DNA of 64,000 nucleotides from contig WHTZ01000017.1 of assembly GCA_009377495.1 (NCBI GenBank), positions 1 through 64,000 of the forward strand, read 5' to 3'. The position numbers and the translations under genes were made by a program. The notes beneath the pieces are model-generated. The model was not told the origin of the DNA. It ran no database searches and saw only the letters and a list, made by a program, of their open reading frames with translations. Positions 54,001-62,678 of the stretch are shown here, in pieces (within the stretch, counting starts at the first letter, position 1; the number at the start of each line of letters is the position of its first letter). This DNA comes from Luteitalea sp. Lineage in GTDB: Bacteria; Acidobacteriota; Vicinamibacteria; Vicinamibacterales; Vicinamibacteraceae.

Positions 54001-55128
54001 CTACCCGGCGACGCGCAAGATGGCTTCGGCGGCGCGGCGTGTGGCACCGGGCCCGCCGAGGCGCGTCTTGACCTCACGCACGGCGTCGCGCGTCGCTTCG
54101 CGATGCACGGGGTCGTGGAGATATCGCAACGTATGCGCCGCGACGCCTTCGGACGTGAAGTCGTTTTGGATGAGCTCGGGCACAATCTTGCGGCCCGCCA
54201 CGAGGTTCACCATGCCGTAGGTGTCGACCTTCACCAAGCGCTTGCCGAGCGCATAGGTCAGCGGCGACAGTCGATAGACGATGACCATTGGCTTCTCGTG
54301 AAGAGCCGTTTGCACGGTAGCCGTACCAGAAGCCGTGACAACCGCGTCTGCCGCCGCCAGCAGCTCGTCGGTCGCGCCCTCGACGACAGAGAGAACAGGA
54401 GGAGGAGAAAACGAGCTCCCGAACAGGGCATCGTCAAGGCCGGGGGCACGTGCAACGACGAACTGCGCGCGGGGCTCGGCGTCCGCTATCAGGCGCGCGG
54501 CGGCCAGCAGCTCCGGTAAGATCGCGCGCACCTCGTTTGGCCGACTGCCCGGCAACAAGGCAATGGTGGGCGCGTCCGGCTGAAGCTCGAGCCGCGACAA
54601 AAGTGCCGCGCGATCTTCGCGCACGTGGATCAGCTCGACCAGCGGATGGCCGACGAACGTCACCGGAATGCCCGCCTCGCGGTAGATGGTCTCCTCGAAT
54701 GGAAAAATGACGAGCACGTGCTCGACGAACCGCTTCATCTTGGCGAGCCGACCCGGACGCCACGCCCAGAGCTGCGGACTGATGTAATACACCACCGGTA
54801 TGCCCATGCCGTGAAGGGCACCGCCCAGCCGGAAGTTGAAGTCTGGGAAATCGACGGCCACGAACACGTCCGGCCGACGCGCGCGCGCTTCAGCGACCAG
54901 ATGCCGGTACATGCCATAGGTGCGCGGCAACTGCCGGATCACTTCGGCGAGCCCGGTCACCGCGTAGCCCCGGTAATCGCCAATAAGCGTGGCGCCAGCC
55001 GCCGCGAGTCGTGGTCCGCCGAATCCGAACGCCGTCGTGGAGGGATCGATCGCTCGCAGCGTTTCCACGAGCGCGGCCGCGTACAAATCGCCGGACGGCT
55101 CACCACAGGAGATCAGAACGGAGGGCAT
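54001..55128 (-). CDS. lpxB: lipid-A-disaccharide synthase
   Basis: 375 residues, the usual length. GT19 features: LISCGEPSGDLYAAALVE at the start, FVAVDFPDFNFRLGG, VVYYISPQLWAWRPGRLAKMKRFVEHVLVIFPFEE, ALLPGSRPNEVRAILPEL and SGTATVQTALHEKPMVIVYRLS. It joins UDP-2,3-diacylglucosamine and lipid X at the inner membrane. It directly follows the M16 peptidase gene (stop at 55129), so it is transcribed with the peptidase pair rather than with fabZ-lpxA as is usual. Confidence 0.96.
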   Translation of the reverse strand: MPSVLISCGEPSGDLYAAALVETLRAIDPSTTAFGFGGPRLAAAGATLIGDYRGYAVTGLAEVIRQLPRTYGMYRHLVAEARARRPDVFVAVDFPDFNFRLGGALHGMGIPVVYYISPQLWAWRPGRLAKMKRFVEHVLVIFPFEETIYREAGIPVTFVGHPLVELIHVREDRAALLSRLELQPDAPTIALLPGSRPNEVRAILPELLAAARLIADAEPRAQFVVARAPGLDDALFGSSFSPPPVLSVVEGATDELLAAADAVVTASGTATVQTALHEKPMVIVYRLSPLTYALGKRLVKVDTYGMVNLVAGRKIVPELIQNDFTSEGVAAHTLRYLHDPVHREATRDAVREVKTRLGGPGATRRAAEAILRVAG

Positions 55129-56598
55129 TCACCGTGCCGCCGGCGTGCCAGCAGCGGGTCGAAGGAAGTCAGCGGTGGTGAGGTCCAAGTCGGCCAGCGC
55201 GATCTGCTCGAACTGATCGATGCCGATCGACTCGAGCTGCGGTGCAATCTTGCTTGCGTCACCGACGAGCACGATCGAGAGCCGATCCGGCTGCAGGAAC
55301 TCTCGCGCCACGCGCTGGACGTCCTGCACCGTCACCGCGTCGACCCGATCCCGAAAGGTCTCGAGCTCCTCCACATCGAGGTCATGGAAGAGCGTGTTGA
55401 GCACTTGCAGGGCAATCTGGTCTGGCGATTCGATGGTGAGCGGAAAGCTGCCCGTGAGGTAGTCCTGCGCCCCTTCGAGCTCACGCCGGCTGACCGGCTC
55501 GCGCTGCAACCGCCAGAGCTGGTCAATCACCACGCGGAGCGCCTCCCCCGTCGTCTCTGAGCGCGTATCGGTGTCCGCGATGATGTCGCCGCCCCGCTTC
55601 AGCGCGTCCATATCCGCCGAAGCGCCATAGGTGAGACCTCGCTCGGACCGCAGCACGTTGTGCAGCCGATTCGCGCCTTCGCCGCCCAGCACGTTGATGG
55701 CCAGCCGGAGCGACATGTAATCAGGGTGCTTGCGCGCGATGCCGATTTGACCGACGCGAATCTCGGTCTGGACGGCGTTTGATCGGTCGACCACGACGAC
55801 CCGACGTGCGGGTGGCGGCGGATCGGTCACCTGGAGCATGGGGACGTCGCCGCGCCGCCAGTTCCCAAAGACGCGTTCCGCCCCTTTGAACGCCTCCTCG
55901 GCGGTCACGTCGCCGACGATCGCGAGCAACGCGTTGTTGGGGACGAACCAGCGCCGATGAAACTGGATCAGATCGTCACGTGTGATGGCCGCGAGCGACT
56001 CGGGCGTCCCCTCGGCGGGGATGCCGTACGGGTGGAAGCCGTACACCAGGCGGTCGATGGTCGAGTCGGCGACGTACTCCGGGTCCTGGTAATTCACCTT
56101 CAACGCAGACAGGAGCTGGCTTCGCTGTCGCTCGATCTCCTCCGGCGAAAAGGCTGGATTGAGCGCGACGTCGGCCACCAGATCGAGCGCGTCGTCGAAG
56201 CTGTCCTTCATGACGAGGACCTGAGCGAAGCTCAAGTCCGTCGAGGCACCCGTGTCCAGCAAGCCGCCGACCGAGTCGATCGTATCCGCGATCTGCTGGG
56301 CTGAGCGCTTCCCCGTGCCCTGGTCGAGCAGCACACCCATCAACGACGCCACGCCCGGCTTCTTCGGGGGATCCATCGCCGCACCAGCCTGCACCAGCAA
56401 TCGTGCGGTGATGGCAGGCTGTTCGTGGTGCGGCACCACGACCACGCGCAAGCCGTTGGCCAGGGTCCGCATCTCGTACGGGGGAAACTCGAGCTTGCCC
56501 TCGACGGGCAGCGGCTGGGGCGGGCGTTCTTGACCCGCCGTGAGAGCCACCAGCATCAGAAGGGTGGACGTCAGCAACGCGTACATACTCTTGGTCAA
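55129..56598 (-). CDS. M16 family peptidase subunit, non-catalytic partner
   Basis: 489 residues with a signal peptide (ALLTSTLLMLVALTAGQ). Two M16 (inverzincin) domains: N-terminal EMRTLANGLRVVVVPHHEQPAITARLLVQAGA and C-terminal FIGNW-like region. The zinc motif HxxEH is missing: where the partner has HLFEH this protein reads SLMGV, followed by LLDQGTGKRSAQQIADTI. It is therefore the structural subunit of an M16B heterodimer. TTG start at 56598 overlaps the catalytic partner's stop by four bases; the ATG at 56586 is an alternative. Its stop abuts the lpxB start. Confidence 0.92.
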   Translation of the reverse strand: MTKSMYALLTSTLLMLVALTAGQERPPQPLPVEGKLEFPPYEMRTLANGLRVVVVPHHEQPAITARLLVQAGAAMDPPKKPGVASLMGVLLDQGTGKRSAQQIADTIDSVGGLLDTGASTDLSFAQVLVMKDSFDDALDLVADVALNPAFSPEEIERQRSQLLSALKVNYQDPEYVADSTIDRLVYGFHPYGIPAEGTPESLAAITRDDLIQFHRRWFVPNNALLAIVGDVTAEEAFKGAERVFGNWRRGDVPMLQVTDPPPPARRVVVVDRSNAVQTEIRVGQIGIARKHPDYMSLRLAINVLGGEGANRLHNVLRSERGLTYGASADMDALKRGGDIIADTDTRSETTGEALRVVIDQLWRLQREPVSRRELEGAQDYLTGSFPLTIESPDQIALQVLNTLFHDLDVEELETFRDRVDAVTVQDVQRVAREFLQPDRLSIVLVGDASKIAPQLESIGIDQFEQIALADLDLTTADFLRPAAGTPAAR

Positions 56599-57962
56599 TT
56601 CCCGGTCGCGCGGCTGCCCCGCGGCATGACGGTCAGCACTAATCGGTTCTCAGGCTTGAAATACGTCTCCGCGACGCGTTGCAGGTCCGCAGCCGTGAGC
56701 CCCTGAAAGATGTCGAACTCACCGTCGGCCGTGGTCACGTCGCTGTGGATCACCACGGCGTGGCCCAATTGCTGCGCCTTGCCGTCAATGCCCTGGCGCA
56801 TCACGATGTAGTCGCGCGCGAACTGGTTCTTCGCGCGCGTCAGGACGTGGTCGCTCACAGCCTCTTTCTTGAGCTTTTCCAGCTCCTCAATGAGCGCGTT
56901 CGCCACGGCATCTGGCGAATGGCCGGGCGCCACGATCGCGGCGGCGTAGAACAAGCTCGGGTCTTCGTTCAAGCTCGCGGTACCGAACGCGGTGACGGCC
57001 GAGCCCTCCTCGTATACGAGTCGACGGTAAATGCGTGAGCTCTCGCCGTCGGACAGCACCTTCGCCGCCACGTGCAGCGGATAGGAATCCGGATGCCCAT
57101 CGAACGTCACGTGGTGCGCGACCACGACGACCGGAAGCGGCCACTCTTCCTCGAGCGTCACACGCTTCTCTTTGGTCTGGGCTGGCTCGCGCGGAATCTC
57201 GCGCACAACCGGTTTCGTCGGCTTGGGAATCCGGCCAAAGTACTTCTCGATCAGTTGTCCGGCCATTTTCGGATCGAAGTCGCCGGCCAGTACCAGCGTC
57301 GCGTTATCCGGGCGGTAGTACGCGTCGTGGAACGCACGCACGTCCGCGATCGACGCCGCTTCGAGGTCTTCGATGCTGCCAATGACCGGATGCTTGTAAG
57401 AGTGCGTCGTGTACGCGTGGTCGTAGATGATCTCGCTGAGCCGGCCGTACGGTTGATTCTCAACGCGCTGGCTGCGCTCTTCCTTGACCACCTCGCGCTC
57501 GGTCTTGAACGTCTGCTCCTCGACCTTGAGCGACGCCATGCGATCCGCCTCGAGCCACAGGGCAAGCGGCAGGTACTGCGCCGGCACCGTCTCCCAGAAG
57601 ACGGTCGTATCTTCGGTCGTAAAGGCGTTGCTTTGTCCGCCGATCGAGGCGATCCACGACGTGTGCGCCTCAGACGTCACGTTCTCGGTCCCCTTGAACA
57701 TCATGTGCTCGAACAAGTGCGCAAAGCCCGTGCGGCCCTCCCGCTCGTCACGCGACCCGACGTGATACCAGATCTGCAGGTTGACGATGGGAGTGGAGTG
57801 ATCCTCGTGCAAGACGACGGTGAGACCGTTCGGCAGTGTGGAGATGTGATGCTCGAGTGGCGGTGGCCGCACCGCCGCATCGGTCGTCAGCGCCACCAAA
57901 CAGGCCAACACCAGCGCGAGCACGCTCGGCCTCCACACGCCACGCTGGTGGAGAACAGACAT
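56595..57962 (-). CDS. M16 family peptidase, catalytic subunit
   Basis: 455 residues with a signal peptide (SVLALVLACLVALTTDA). Inverted zinc motif HLFEH at 82-86 in GRTGFAHLFEHMMFKGT, with the downstream Glu region KEERSQRVENQPYGRLSE. Together with the non-catalytic gene downstream it forms an M16B-type periplasmic or outer-membrane-associated peptidase, of the kind that degrades small misfolded or signal-derived peptides. Overlaps the partner gene by four bases (TTGA). Confidence 0.94.
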   Translation of the reverse strand: MSVLHQRGVWRPSVLALVLACLVALTTDAAVRPPPLEHHISTLPNGLTVVLHEDHSTPIVNLQIWYHVGSRDEREGRTGFAHLFEHMMFKGTENVTSEAHTSWIASIGGQSNAFTTEDTTVFWETVPAQYLPLALWLEADRMASLKVEEQTFKTEREVVKEERSQRVENQPYGRLSEIIYDHAYTTHSYKHPVIGSIEDLEAASIADVRAFHDAYYRPDNATLVLAGDFDPKMAGQLIEKYFGRIPKPTKPVVREIPREPAQTKEKRVTLEEEWPLPVVVVAHHVTFDGHPDSYPLHVAAKVLSDGESSRIYRRLVYEEGSAVTAFGTASLNEDPSLFYAAAIVAPGHSPDAVANALIEELEKLKKEAVSDHVLTRAKNQFARDYIVMRQGIDGKAQQLGHAVVIHSDVTTADGEFDIFQGLTAADLQRVAETYFKPENRLVLTVMPRGSRATGN

Positions 57963-58004
57963 ATAACTTGATTATGGCTGACACCTTGACAGGGGTAAAG
58001 GGGC

Positions 58005-58047
58005 AAAGACAGGTGCCAGGGGCAAGATGCCCCTCGCACCTGTCTTT
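58005..58047. terminator. 20-base-arm hairpin at the lpxD 3' end
   Basis: Arms AAAGACAGGTGCCAGGGGCA (58005-58024) and the matching right arm (58028-58047), one mismatch, three-base loop. It begins at the lpxD stop codon (58046-58048) and lies ahead of the M16 gene, so it probably ends or processes the lpxD message and separates the two units. Neighbouring GGGGTAAAGGGGCAAAG words recur near 27065 and 60465. Confidence 0.75.
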
Positions 58048-59065
58048 ACCCTTTCTTCTCCAGCTCCGCCACACGCGCTTCGAGGGCACTGACCGCTTTC
58101 TTCAACTCGGGAAGACGACGGAAGATGGCGGATGCTTTGAGCCACTCACGGTTGTCGATGGCGGGATAGCCGGAAATGAACGAGCCGGGATCGACGGAGT
58201 TGGGAATGCCGGTCTGTGCCGTCGCCACCGTGCCCCGACCGACCGTCAAATGCCCCGCCACACCCACCTGCCCTGCCAGCGTGACGCAATCCTCGATCAC
58301 CGTGCTGCCGGCGATGCCAACCTGAGCGGCAAGCAGCACGTGCTCACCAATCGTCGCGCCGTGGGCCACCTGCACGAGATTGTCGATCTTCGTCCCCCGT
58401 CCCACGATCGTCCGGCCGACCGACGGCCGGTCGATCGCCGCCAGGGCGCCAATCTCGACATCGTCACCGATGATGACGGTGCCAACCTGGGGAATCTTGT
58501 GGTGCGAGCCATCCGGTTGCTGTGCAAAGCCAAACCCATCGCCCCCCACGACCGCGCCATCTTGGACAACCACGCGATGTCCCAACGTCACCCGCTCGCG
58601 GATCGTCACGTGCGAGTGGAGAACACAGTCGTCGCCCACCACCGCTGCTTCGCCCACGTAGGTGAAGGCGTGAACGATCGTGCGCGCACCGATGTCGGCG
58701 CCGCGCGCGATCACGACAAATGGACCAATGGAGACATCAGCACCAAGACGCGCGCCATCTGCGAGCAGCGCCGTCCGGTGCACGCCAGGCGCGCAACGGT
58801 CCTGCGGGTGCAGCAGCTCGAGGGCTCGCGCAAACGTCAAGTAGGGATGCGCCGAGCGCAGCGTGGGGCACGGTGTCTCGACGTCCTCCGCCGCGATCAC
58901 CGCCGTGGCGCGGGTCGCGCGAAGCTTCTGGGCGTAGCGGGAATTCGCGTAGAAGGTGAGATCGCCGGCGGCTGCGTCTTCGATGCCCGTAACCCTCGTC
59001 ACCTCGAGGGCGCCATCACCTTCGAGCCGGCAGTTCAGGCGGTCGGCAACGTCGCTCAGCTTCAA
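58046..59065 (-). CDS. lpxD: UDP-3-O-acylglucosamine N-acyltransferase
   Basis: 339 residues. N-terminal uridine-binding domain (MKLSDVADRLNCRLEGDG), then a left-handed beta-helix of hexapeptide repeats (ADIGARTIVHAFTYVGE, VGDDCVLHSHVTIRERVTLG), catalytic His in VHAFTYVG and DGFGFAQQPDGSHHKIPQVG, and a C-terminal helix. Adds the N-linked hydroxyacyl chain in lipid A synthesis. Here it is alone with its lpxA/fabZ neighbours absent; lpxB is 3 kb away behind the M16 pair. Confidence 0.96.
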   Translation of the reverse strand: MKLSDVADRLNCRLEGDGALEVTRVTGIEDAAAGDLTFYANSRYAQKLRATRATAVIAAEDVETPCPTLRSAHPYLTFARALELLHPQDRCAPGVHRTALLADGARLGADVSIGPFVVIARGADIGARTIVHAFTYVGEAAVVGDDCVLHSHVTIRERVTLGHRVVVQDGAVVGGDGFGFAQQPDGSHHKIPQVGTVIIGDDVEIGALAAIDRPSVGRTIVGRGTKIDNLVQVAHGATIGEHVLLAAQVGIAGSTVIEDCVTLAGQVGVAGHLTVGRGTVATAQTGIPNSVDPGSFISGYPAIDNREWLKASAIFRRLPELKKAVSALEARVAELEKKG

Positions 59066-59081
59066 GGCGCGGGGGAGTATA

Positions 59082-59780
59082 TCACGCGCGTCCCAGCGTC
59101 ATACGGTCGAAGAAGGTCGGTAGGTGCTCGAGACGCAGGCGCTCGGCCAGGGCGCGCACGCGCGGCCGCCGCTCGGTACGATCCCGCGCGACCTCGGTTC
59201 GGAGCGCCGCGAGATCACGGCTGGGTGTCGGGTGCCACACGACCTCTGCGAGGCCGTGCCGCGCGCCACGCCAGGACAACAGGTGGCCCACCACTCGAAA
59301 GGCGAAATAGTACGCCACGACGTTGGGTCCCGGCACCAAGACCAGCAGCCCGGACAGGGCGAACAACAGCGCGTCGACAATCAGCCAGCGCCAGTGTCGG
59401 TTGGCATCGCGCTCGAGCGCGGCACGGACGATACGCTGCGCCTGATCGCCGTTCATGTCATCAGGGTGCAGGAGCGTCACCTCCGTCTGGCGACGCAGGT
59501 GCCACAACAAGCGCTGCTCGGCAATCCGCTCCGCGATCCAGCGCAGGGCTTGTCGCTTGAGCCGTGTGCCCAATCCGGCCGACCCCTCCTCGTGGGCGGC
59601 CTCACGCGCGCGGGCACGCTCGCGCTCTGCCGCCGCGAGCATCTCGCGAAACCGGGCCATGAGGCGATGCCGCCACCCAGCCGCGGTCGCGGCCGCGCCG
59701 GCCGGCACAACCTCGTCTGACACCTCACAATAGGGCTCGCACCTGCCCTCGCCGACCGGGACGAGAAACACGTCCATCAC
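59082..59780 (-). CDS. Mit_KHE1-like (mitochondrial K+-H+ exchange-related) membrane protein
   Basis: 232 residues. N-terminal YCEVSDEVV and an amphipathic, basic-rich stretch (residues 40-110, likely coiled coil), then two membrane segments (WLIVDALLFALSGLLVLVPG and VVAYYFAFRVVGHLL) joined by PGPN, and a charged tail. The PGPNVVAYY-FAF-GH pattern matches the family Mit_KHE1, first seen in fungi. Function in bacteria is unknown; an ion-exchange role is by name only. 16 bases upstream of lpxD in the same direction. Confidence 0.65.
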   Translation of the reverse strand: MMDVFLVPVGEGRCEPYCEVSDEVVPAGAAATAAGWRHRLMARFREMLAAAERERARAREAAHEEGSAGLGTRLKRQALRWIAERIAEQRLLWHLRRQTEVTLLHPDDMNGDQAQRIVRAALERDANRHWRWLIVDALLFALSGLLVLVPGPNVVAYYFAFRVVGHLLSWRGARHGLAEVVWHPTPSRDLAALRTEVARDRTERRPRVRALAERLRLEHLPTFFDRMTLGRA

Positions 59781-59837
59781 GATAGCCTTTTACGATAGCA
59801 CCACGGTCACCGGTTCCATCATGCTACCCTGCTATGC

Positions 59838-60470
59838 ATGATGCCATGCAGAGGGTGGACGACGGTCGTGGTGCTCTGTGCCGTGGCCGTGCCGAGCGCG
59901 CGCACCCAGACAGAGCCGGACGCCCAAGCCACGGACCAGCCACTCACGTTGGAGATTCGCGTGTTCGATGGAACCGATGAGGTGACGTCGCAGACACGGG
60001 TTCGGGTGTTCAAAGCCGGGTCTCGAACCGATCCGCAAACCCTTCGGGCGACGTCAGGTGCGGCCACCGCACAGGTCCCGGTTGGCTTCTACGATCTTCA
60101 AGTCGTGCGGGAGCGCGAGGGCGCGGTGGCCGGCATCCGCTGGGCCGAGCAGCGGCTCGTCCAGCGCTATCCGGACGCGCACGGCCGCCACCTCGAGGCC
60201 GTCAATCTGCAACCGGGTTACGGTGCGCTGCAGATCCGGCACCAACCGTCACCCGCGTCCGACGAGATTACCTGGCGGGCCACCATTTACCGGACTGGCG
60301 ACGCCACCAAAGAGGCTGGCAAGAGCGTCAAGGGCGATGGCTACCTGCTCTTCGTCGTCCCGGCTGGTCAACACGACGTCCAGATCTTGCCCGCGATCGG
60401 CGAGCCCATCTGGATTCGCAATATCGAGCTGCCCGCCGACCAGACGCGGCTCCAGACTTGGAAGGGGTAA
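59838..60470 (+). CDS. exported protein, unknown function
   Basis: 210 residues. Signal peptide (GWTTVVVLCAVAVPSARTQ). Beta-rich with LTLEIRVFDGTDEVTSQTRVRVF and YDLQVVREREGAVAGIRWAEQRLVQRYPDAHGRHLEAVNLQPGYG; resembles small carboxypeptidase-regulatory-like or VWA-associated exported domains found in Acidobacteriota. I cannot name it. Convergent with the zinc-phospholipase gene 23 bases away. Confidence 0.7.
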   Translation: MMPCRGWTTVVVLCAVAVPSARTQTEPDAQATDQPLTLEIRVFDGTDEVTSQTRVRVFKAGSRTDPQTLRATSGAATAQVPVGFYDLQVVREREGAVAGIRWAEQRLVQRYPDAHGRHLEAVNLQPGYGALQIRHQPSPASDEITWRATIYRTGDATKEAGKSVKGDGYLLFVVPAGQHDVQILPAIGEPIWIRNIELPADQTRLQTWKG

Positions 60471-60493
60471 AGGCCTCTACCCCTCTACGCCTG

Positions 60494-61393
60494 TTACCCC
60501 GGCGTGCGCTGGCGGCGCTCGATGGTGCGCCGCTCGTCGGGTGGCAAGGCGGGCTTGCCGCTCTCTTCCCACGCACCGGTGATGGCGGCAGCAACACGGG
60601 CAATCGCGGCGGCTATTCGGCCCTCGAGGATCGGTCCGACGTCCGCAAAGAACGCCTCGTAATACTGGTCGTCGTAAACCGCACGTGTGCCGATGGCTCT
60701 GGCATCAGCCGCAAGGACGGACGGCGCAAGGCGGGCGCTCTCGATGAGCGCGTCGAAGACCTCGTCCCGCGGCCGGCGAATCGGCGGTCGGTTGACCGGC
60801 GCAATCTCCAGCTCGTCACGGAATCGAAAGAAGAGTGCGGTCTCGAAGCGTTGGTGAATGCCATGCTGGTTCGAGAGCTGACCGTCGTAGTTTTCCACCG
60901 CGTGAAACGGCACATGTGCATCGGCCACGTAGTGTGAAAGGACAGCCGCGAAGAGCTTGATGTTTTCCACGCGGAAGGCTGTTGCACCATCCTGCTGATC
61001 GGCGAACGCACGTACCAGGCGCGCGTACATTTCGTGCGTACGCCACGGCAACGTGCCCTTCGCCACGACCTTGTCTGGGCCGAACTTCAGGATGGCCTTC
61101 TCATAGTCGCGCGGTAGCGCGCTGAAGGGATAGGGACCGTAGGCGTCCAAATCGAGGAAATGGCGGGGTGCTTCCTCCTCAAAGCCGACCGTCCGCCACA
61201 AATCAGGATCAATGGAGTGCTCTACGACCGTCACACGGTGCTTCTCGAAAAAGGGTCGAATCTCGGGCACGAGGAGTCCGATGGCGCGATCGGTGATGTA
61301 GCGGTGAACGTCAAAGCTCCACGCGTGAGCCGTGGTCGCCGCGCCCCACACGACGACAGAACCTAAGAAGCCAGCGAAAAGCAAACGCCTCAT
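60494..61393 (-). CDS. zinc-dependent phospholipase C / S1-P1 nuclease-like protein, exported
   Basis: 299 residues from the ATG at 61393. Signal peptide (LLFAGFLGSVVVWGAATTAHA) cleaved before Trp25, whose free amino group would be a zinc ligand as in the S1-P1/PLC superfamily. Other expected ligands: His30, His78 region, HYVADAHVPFHAVENYDG (His154, Asp158, His160/164), and QHGIHQRFE (His180, Glu184). Acts on phospholipids or nucleic acids outside the cytoplasm. Divergent from nfo across a GGGGACAG half-element. Confidence 0.85.
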   Translation of the reverse strand: MRRLLFAGFLGSVVVWGAATTAHAWSFDVHRYITDRAIGLLVPEIRPFFEKHRVTVVEHSIDPDLWRTVGFEEEAPRHFLDLDAYGPYPFSALPRDYEKAILKFGPDKVVAKGTLPWRTHEMYARLVRAFADQQDGATAFRVENIKLFAAVLSHYVADAHVPFHAVENYDGQLSNQHGIHQRFETALFFRFRDELEIAPVNRPPIRRPRDEVFDALIESARLAPSVLAADARAIGTRAVYDDQYYEAFFADVGPILEGRIAAAIARVAAAITGAWEESGKPALPPDERRTIERRQRTPG

Positions 61394-61432
61394 GTCGCCA
61401 TCATAGATGGGAACGAGAAAAGATACCCACAT

Positions 61433-61460
61433 GGAAAACGGGGACAGCCCTCGTTTTCGG
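61433..61460. repeat. GGGGACAG element, single arm (copy 4)
   Basis: GGAAAACGGGGACAGCCC followed by TCGTTTTCGG: one arm of the double-hairpin family, without its inverted partner. It sits at the nfo promoter or leader, nine bases before the ATG. A further fragment (GAAAACGGGGACGTCAG) lies at 62341-62357 inside the end of nfo and just before gatC. Confidence 0.75.
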
Positions 61461-61468
61461 GGCCGACC

Positions 61469-62389
61469 ATGCCGTATCTGGGTGCGCACTTGTCCATTAG
61501 CGGTGGGTTTCCGCGTGCGGTCGACCGCGCGCAGGCCGCGCACTGCGAAGCGCTGCAGGTGTTCACGAAGTCCGTGGGACAGTGGCGCGCGCGCGTGCTG
61601 GCGGCCGACGAGGTTCGGATGTTTCGTGCACGGGTCGACGAGGTCCGACTCGCCGCGGTGGTCGGCCACACCAGCTATCTAATCAACATCGCAGCCGCCG
61701 ACCCCATGCTGCGCGCGCGATCGGTCGAGGCGCTCGCCGAAGAGCTCGATCGCGCGGAAGCGCTCGGGTTGTTCGGGCTGGTGATGCACCCGGGCAGCCA
61801 CGTGCGCGAACAACAGGGCTTGCGCCTGATCGCGCGAGCGCTCGCGCAACTCCTGCGCGCGCGTCCGCGCGGCCGGACGATGATCTTGCTGGAGCACACG
61901 GCCGGGCAAGGAACGAATCTCGGTCATCGATTCGAGCATCTCGCCACCGTGCTCGAGTACTTGAACGGCTCGTCACGGGTGGGCGTCTGCCTCGACACCT
62001 GTCATCTGCTGGCGGCCGGCTATGACATCGGGCGCGAACGCGGCTATCGCGAGACCTTTCGCACGTTCGATCGCCTGGTTGGCCTCGATCGCATCCGGAT
62101 CTTTCACCTGAACGACTCCGTGAAGCCGCGTGGCAGTCGCATCGATCGACACGCCCACATTGGGCAAGGCTGTATCGGCATCGAGGCCTTCCGCCGCTTA
62201 CTGAACGACCGGCGATTCGCTCGGCTGCCAATGGTCATCGAAACCGCCAAACATCCGCGCCTGCCCCGCGGTGCGACGGTCGATCCACTCGACGCGATGA
62301 ACCTCGCGACACTCCGCGGGCTGCTGGCGCCGGGGAAAACAGAAAACGGGGACGTCAGCTACAATGACGCTGATGCTGACGACGGCTGA
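61469..62389 (+). CDS. nfo: endonuclease IV (apurinic/apyrimidinic endonuclease)
   Basis: 306 residues of the Nfo TIM barrel with its three-zinc site: MPYLGAHLSISGG start, GHTSYLINIA (His), LVMHPGSH (His), ILLEHTAGQGTN (Glu), GVCLDTCHLLAAGYD (Asp, His), IFHLNDS, RHAHIGQG (Asp/His) and MVIETAKH (Glu). Nicks DNA at abasic sites in base-excision repair. The last 26 bases overlap gatC. The C-terminal tail after GLLAPG (YNDADADDG region) is odd and follows the repeat fragment, so it may be a repeat-derived extension. Confidence 0.95.
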   Translation: MPYLGAHLSISGGFPRAVDRAQAAHCEALQVFTKSVGQWRARVLAADEVRMFRARVDEVRLAAVVGHTSYLINIAAADPMLRARSVEALAEELDRAEALGLFGLVMHPGSHVREQQGLRLIARALAQLLRARPRGRTMILLEHTAGQGTNLGHRFEHLATVLEYLNGSSRVGVCLDTCHLLAAGYDIGRERGYRETFRTFDRLVGLDRIRIFHLNDSVKPRGSRIDRHAHIGQGCIGIEAFRRLLNDRRFARLPMVIETAKHPRLPRGATVDPLDAMNLATLRGLLAPGKTENGDVSYNDADADDG

Positions 62390-62666
62390 TATCGATCGCA
62401 TTGCTGGCCTCGCCCACCTCGAGCTGACGCCGGAGGAGCGCGAGCTGTATACACGCCAGATCGCGGAGATTCTCGCCTACGCTGAGCAGGTGCGCGAAGT
62501 TGATACGACCGGCGTTCCACCAACCACGCACGCGCTCGCACCCACCATGCGCCTTCGTGCAGACGAGAGGTGCCCCTCACTCGACCCGCGGGAGAGCGTC
62601 GCCAACGCACCCGAAGCGGCGCGTGGCGCTGGCCTGTTCAAGGTGCCTCGAGTCATCGGGGCGTGA
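62364..62666 (+). CDS. gatC: glutamyl-tRNA(Gln) amidotransferase subunit C
   Basis: 100 residues, normal length: DIDRIAGLAHLELTPEERELYTRQIAEILAYAEQVREVDTTGV, with LRADE and GLFKVPRVIG at the end as in the family. Stabilises the GatA-GatB complex that converts Glu-tRNA(Gln) to Gln-tRNA(Gln). Start at 62364 or 62373; both overlap nfo by under 30 bases. gatA follows. Confidence 0.95.
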   Translation: MTLMLTTADIDRIAGLAHLELTPEERELYTRQIAEILAYAEQVREVDTTGVPPTTHALAPTMRLRADERCPSLDPRESVANAPEAARGAGLFKVPRVIGA

Positions 62667-62678
62667 GGCAGAGGTCAG

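Noticed and set aside
52674..54071. 465-residue plus-strand frame opposite the SLC13 carrier
   Set aside because: Antisense to a clear membrane protein; extremely rich in Arg, His and Asp and without similarity to anything I recognise.
57836..59560. 574-residue plus-strand frame opposite lpxD
   Set aside because: Antisense shadow of lpxD and the Mit_KHE1-like gene.
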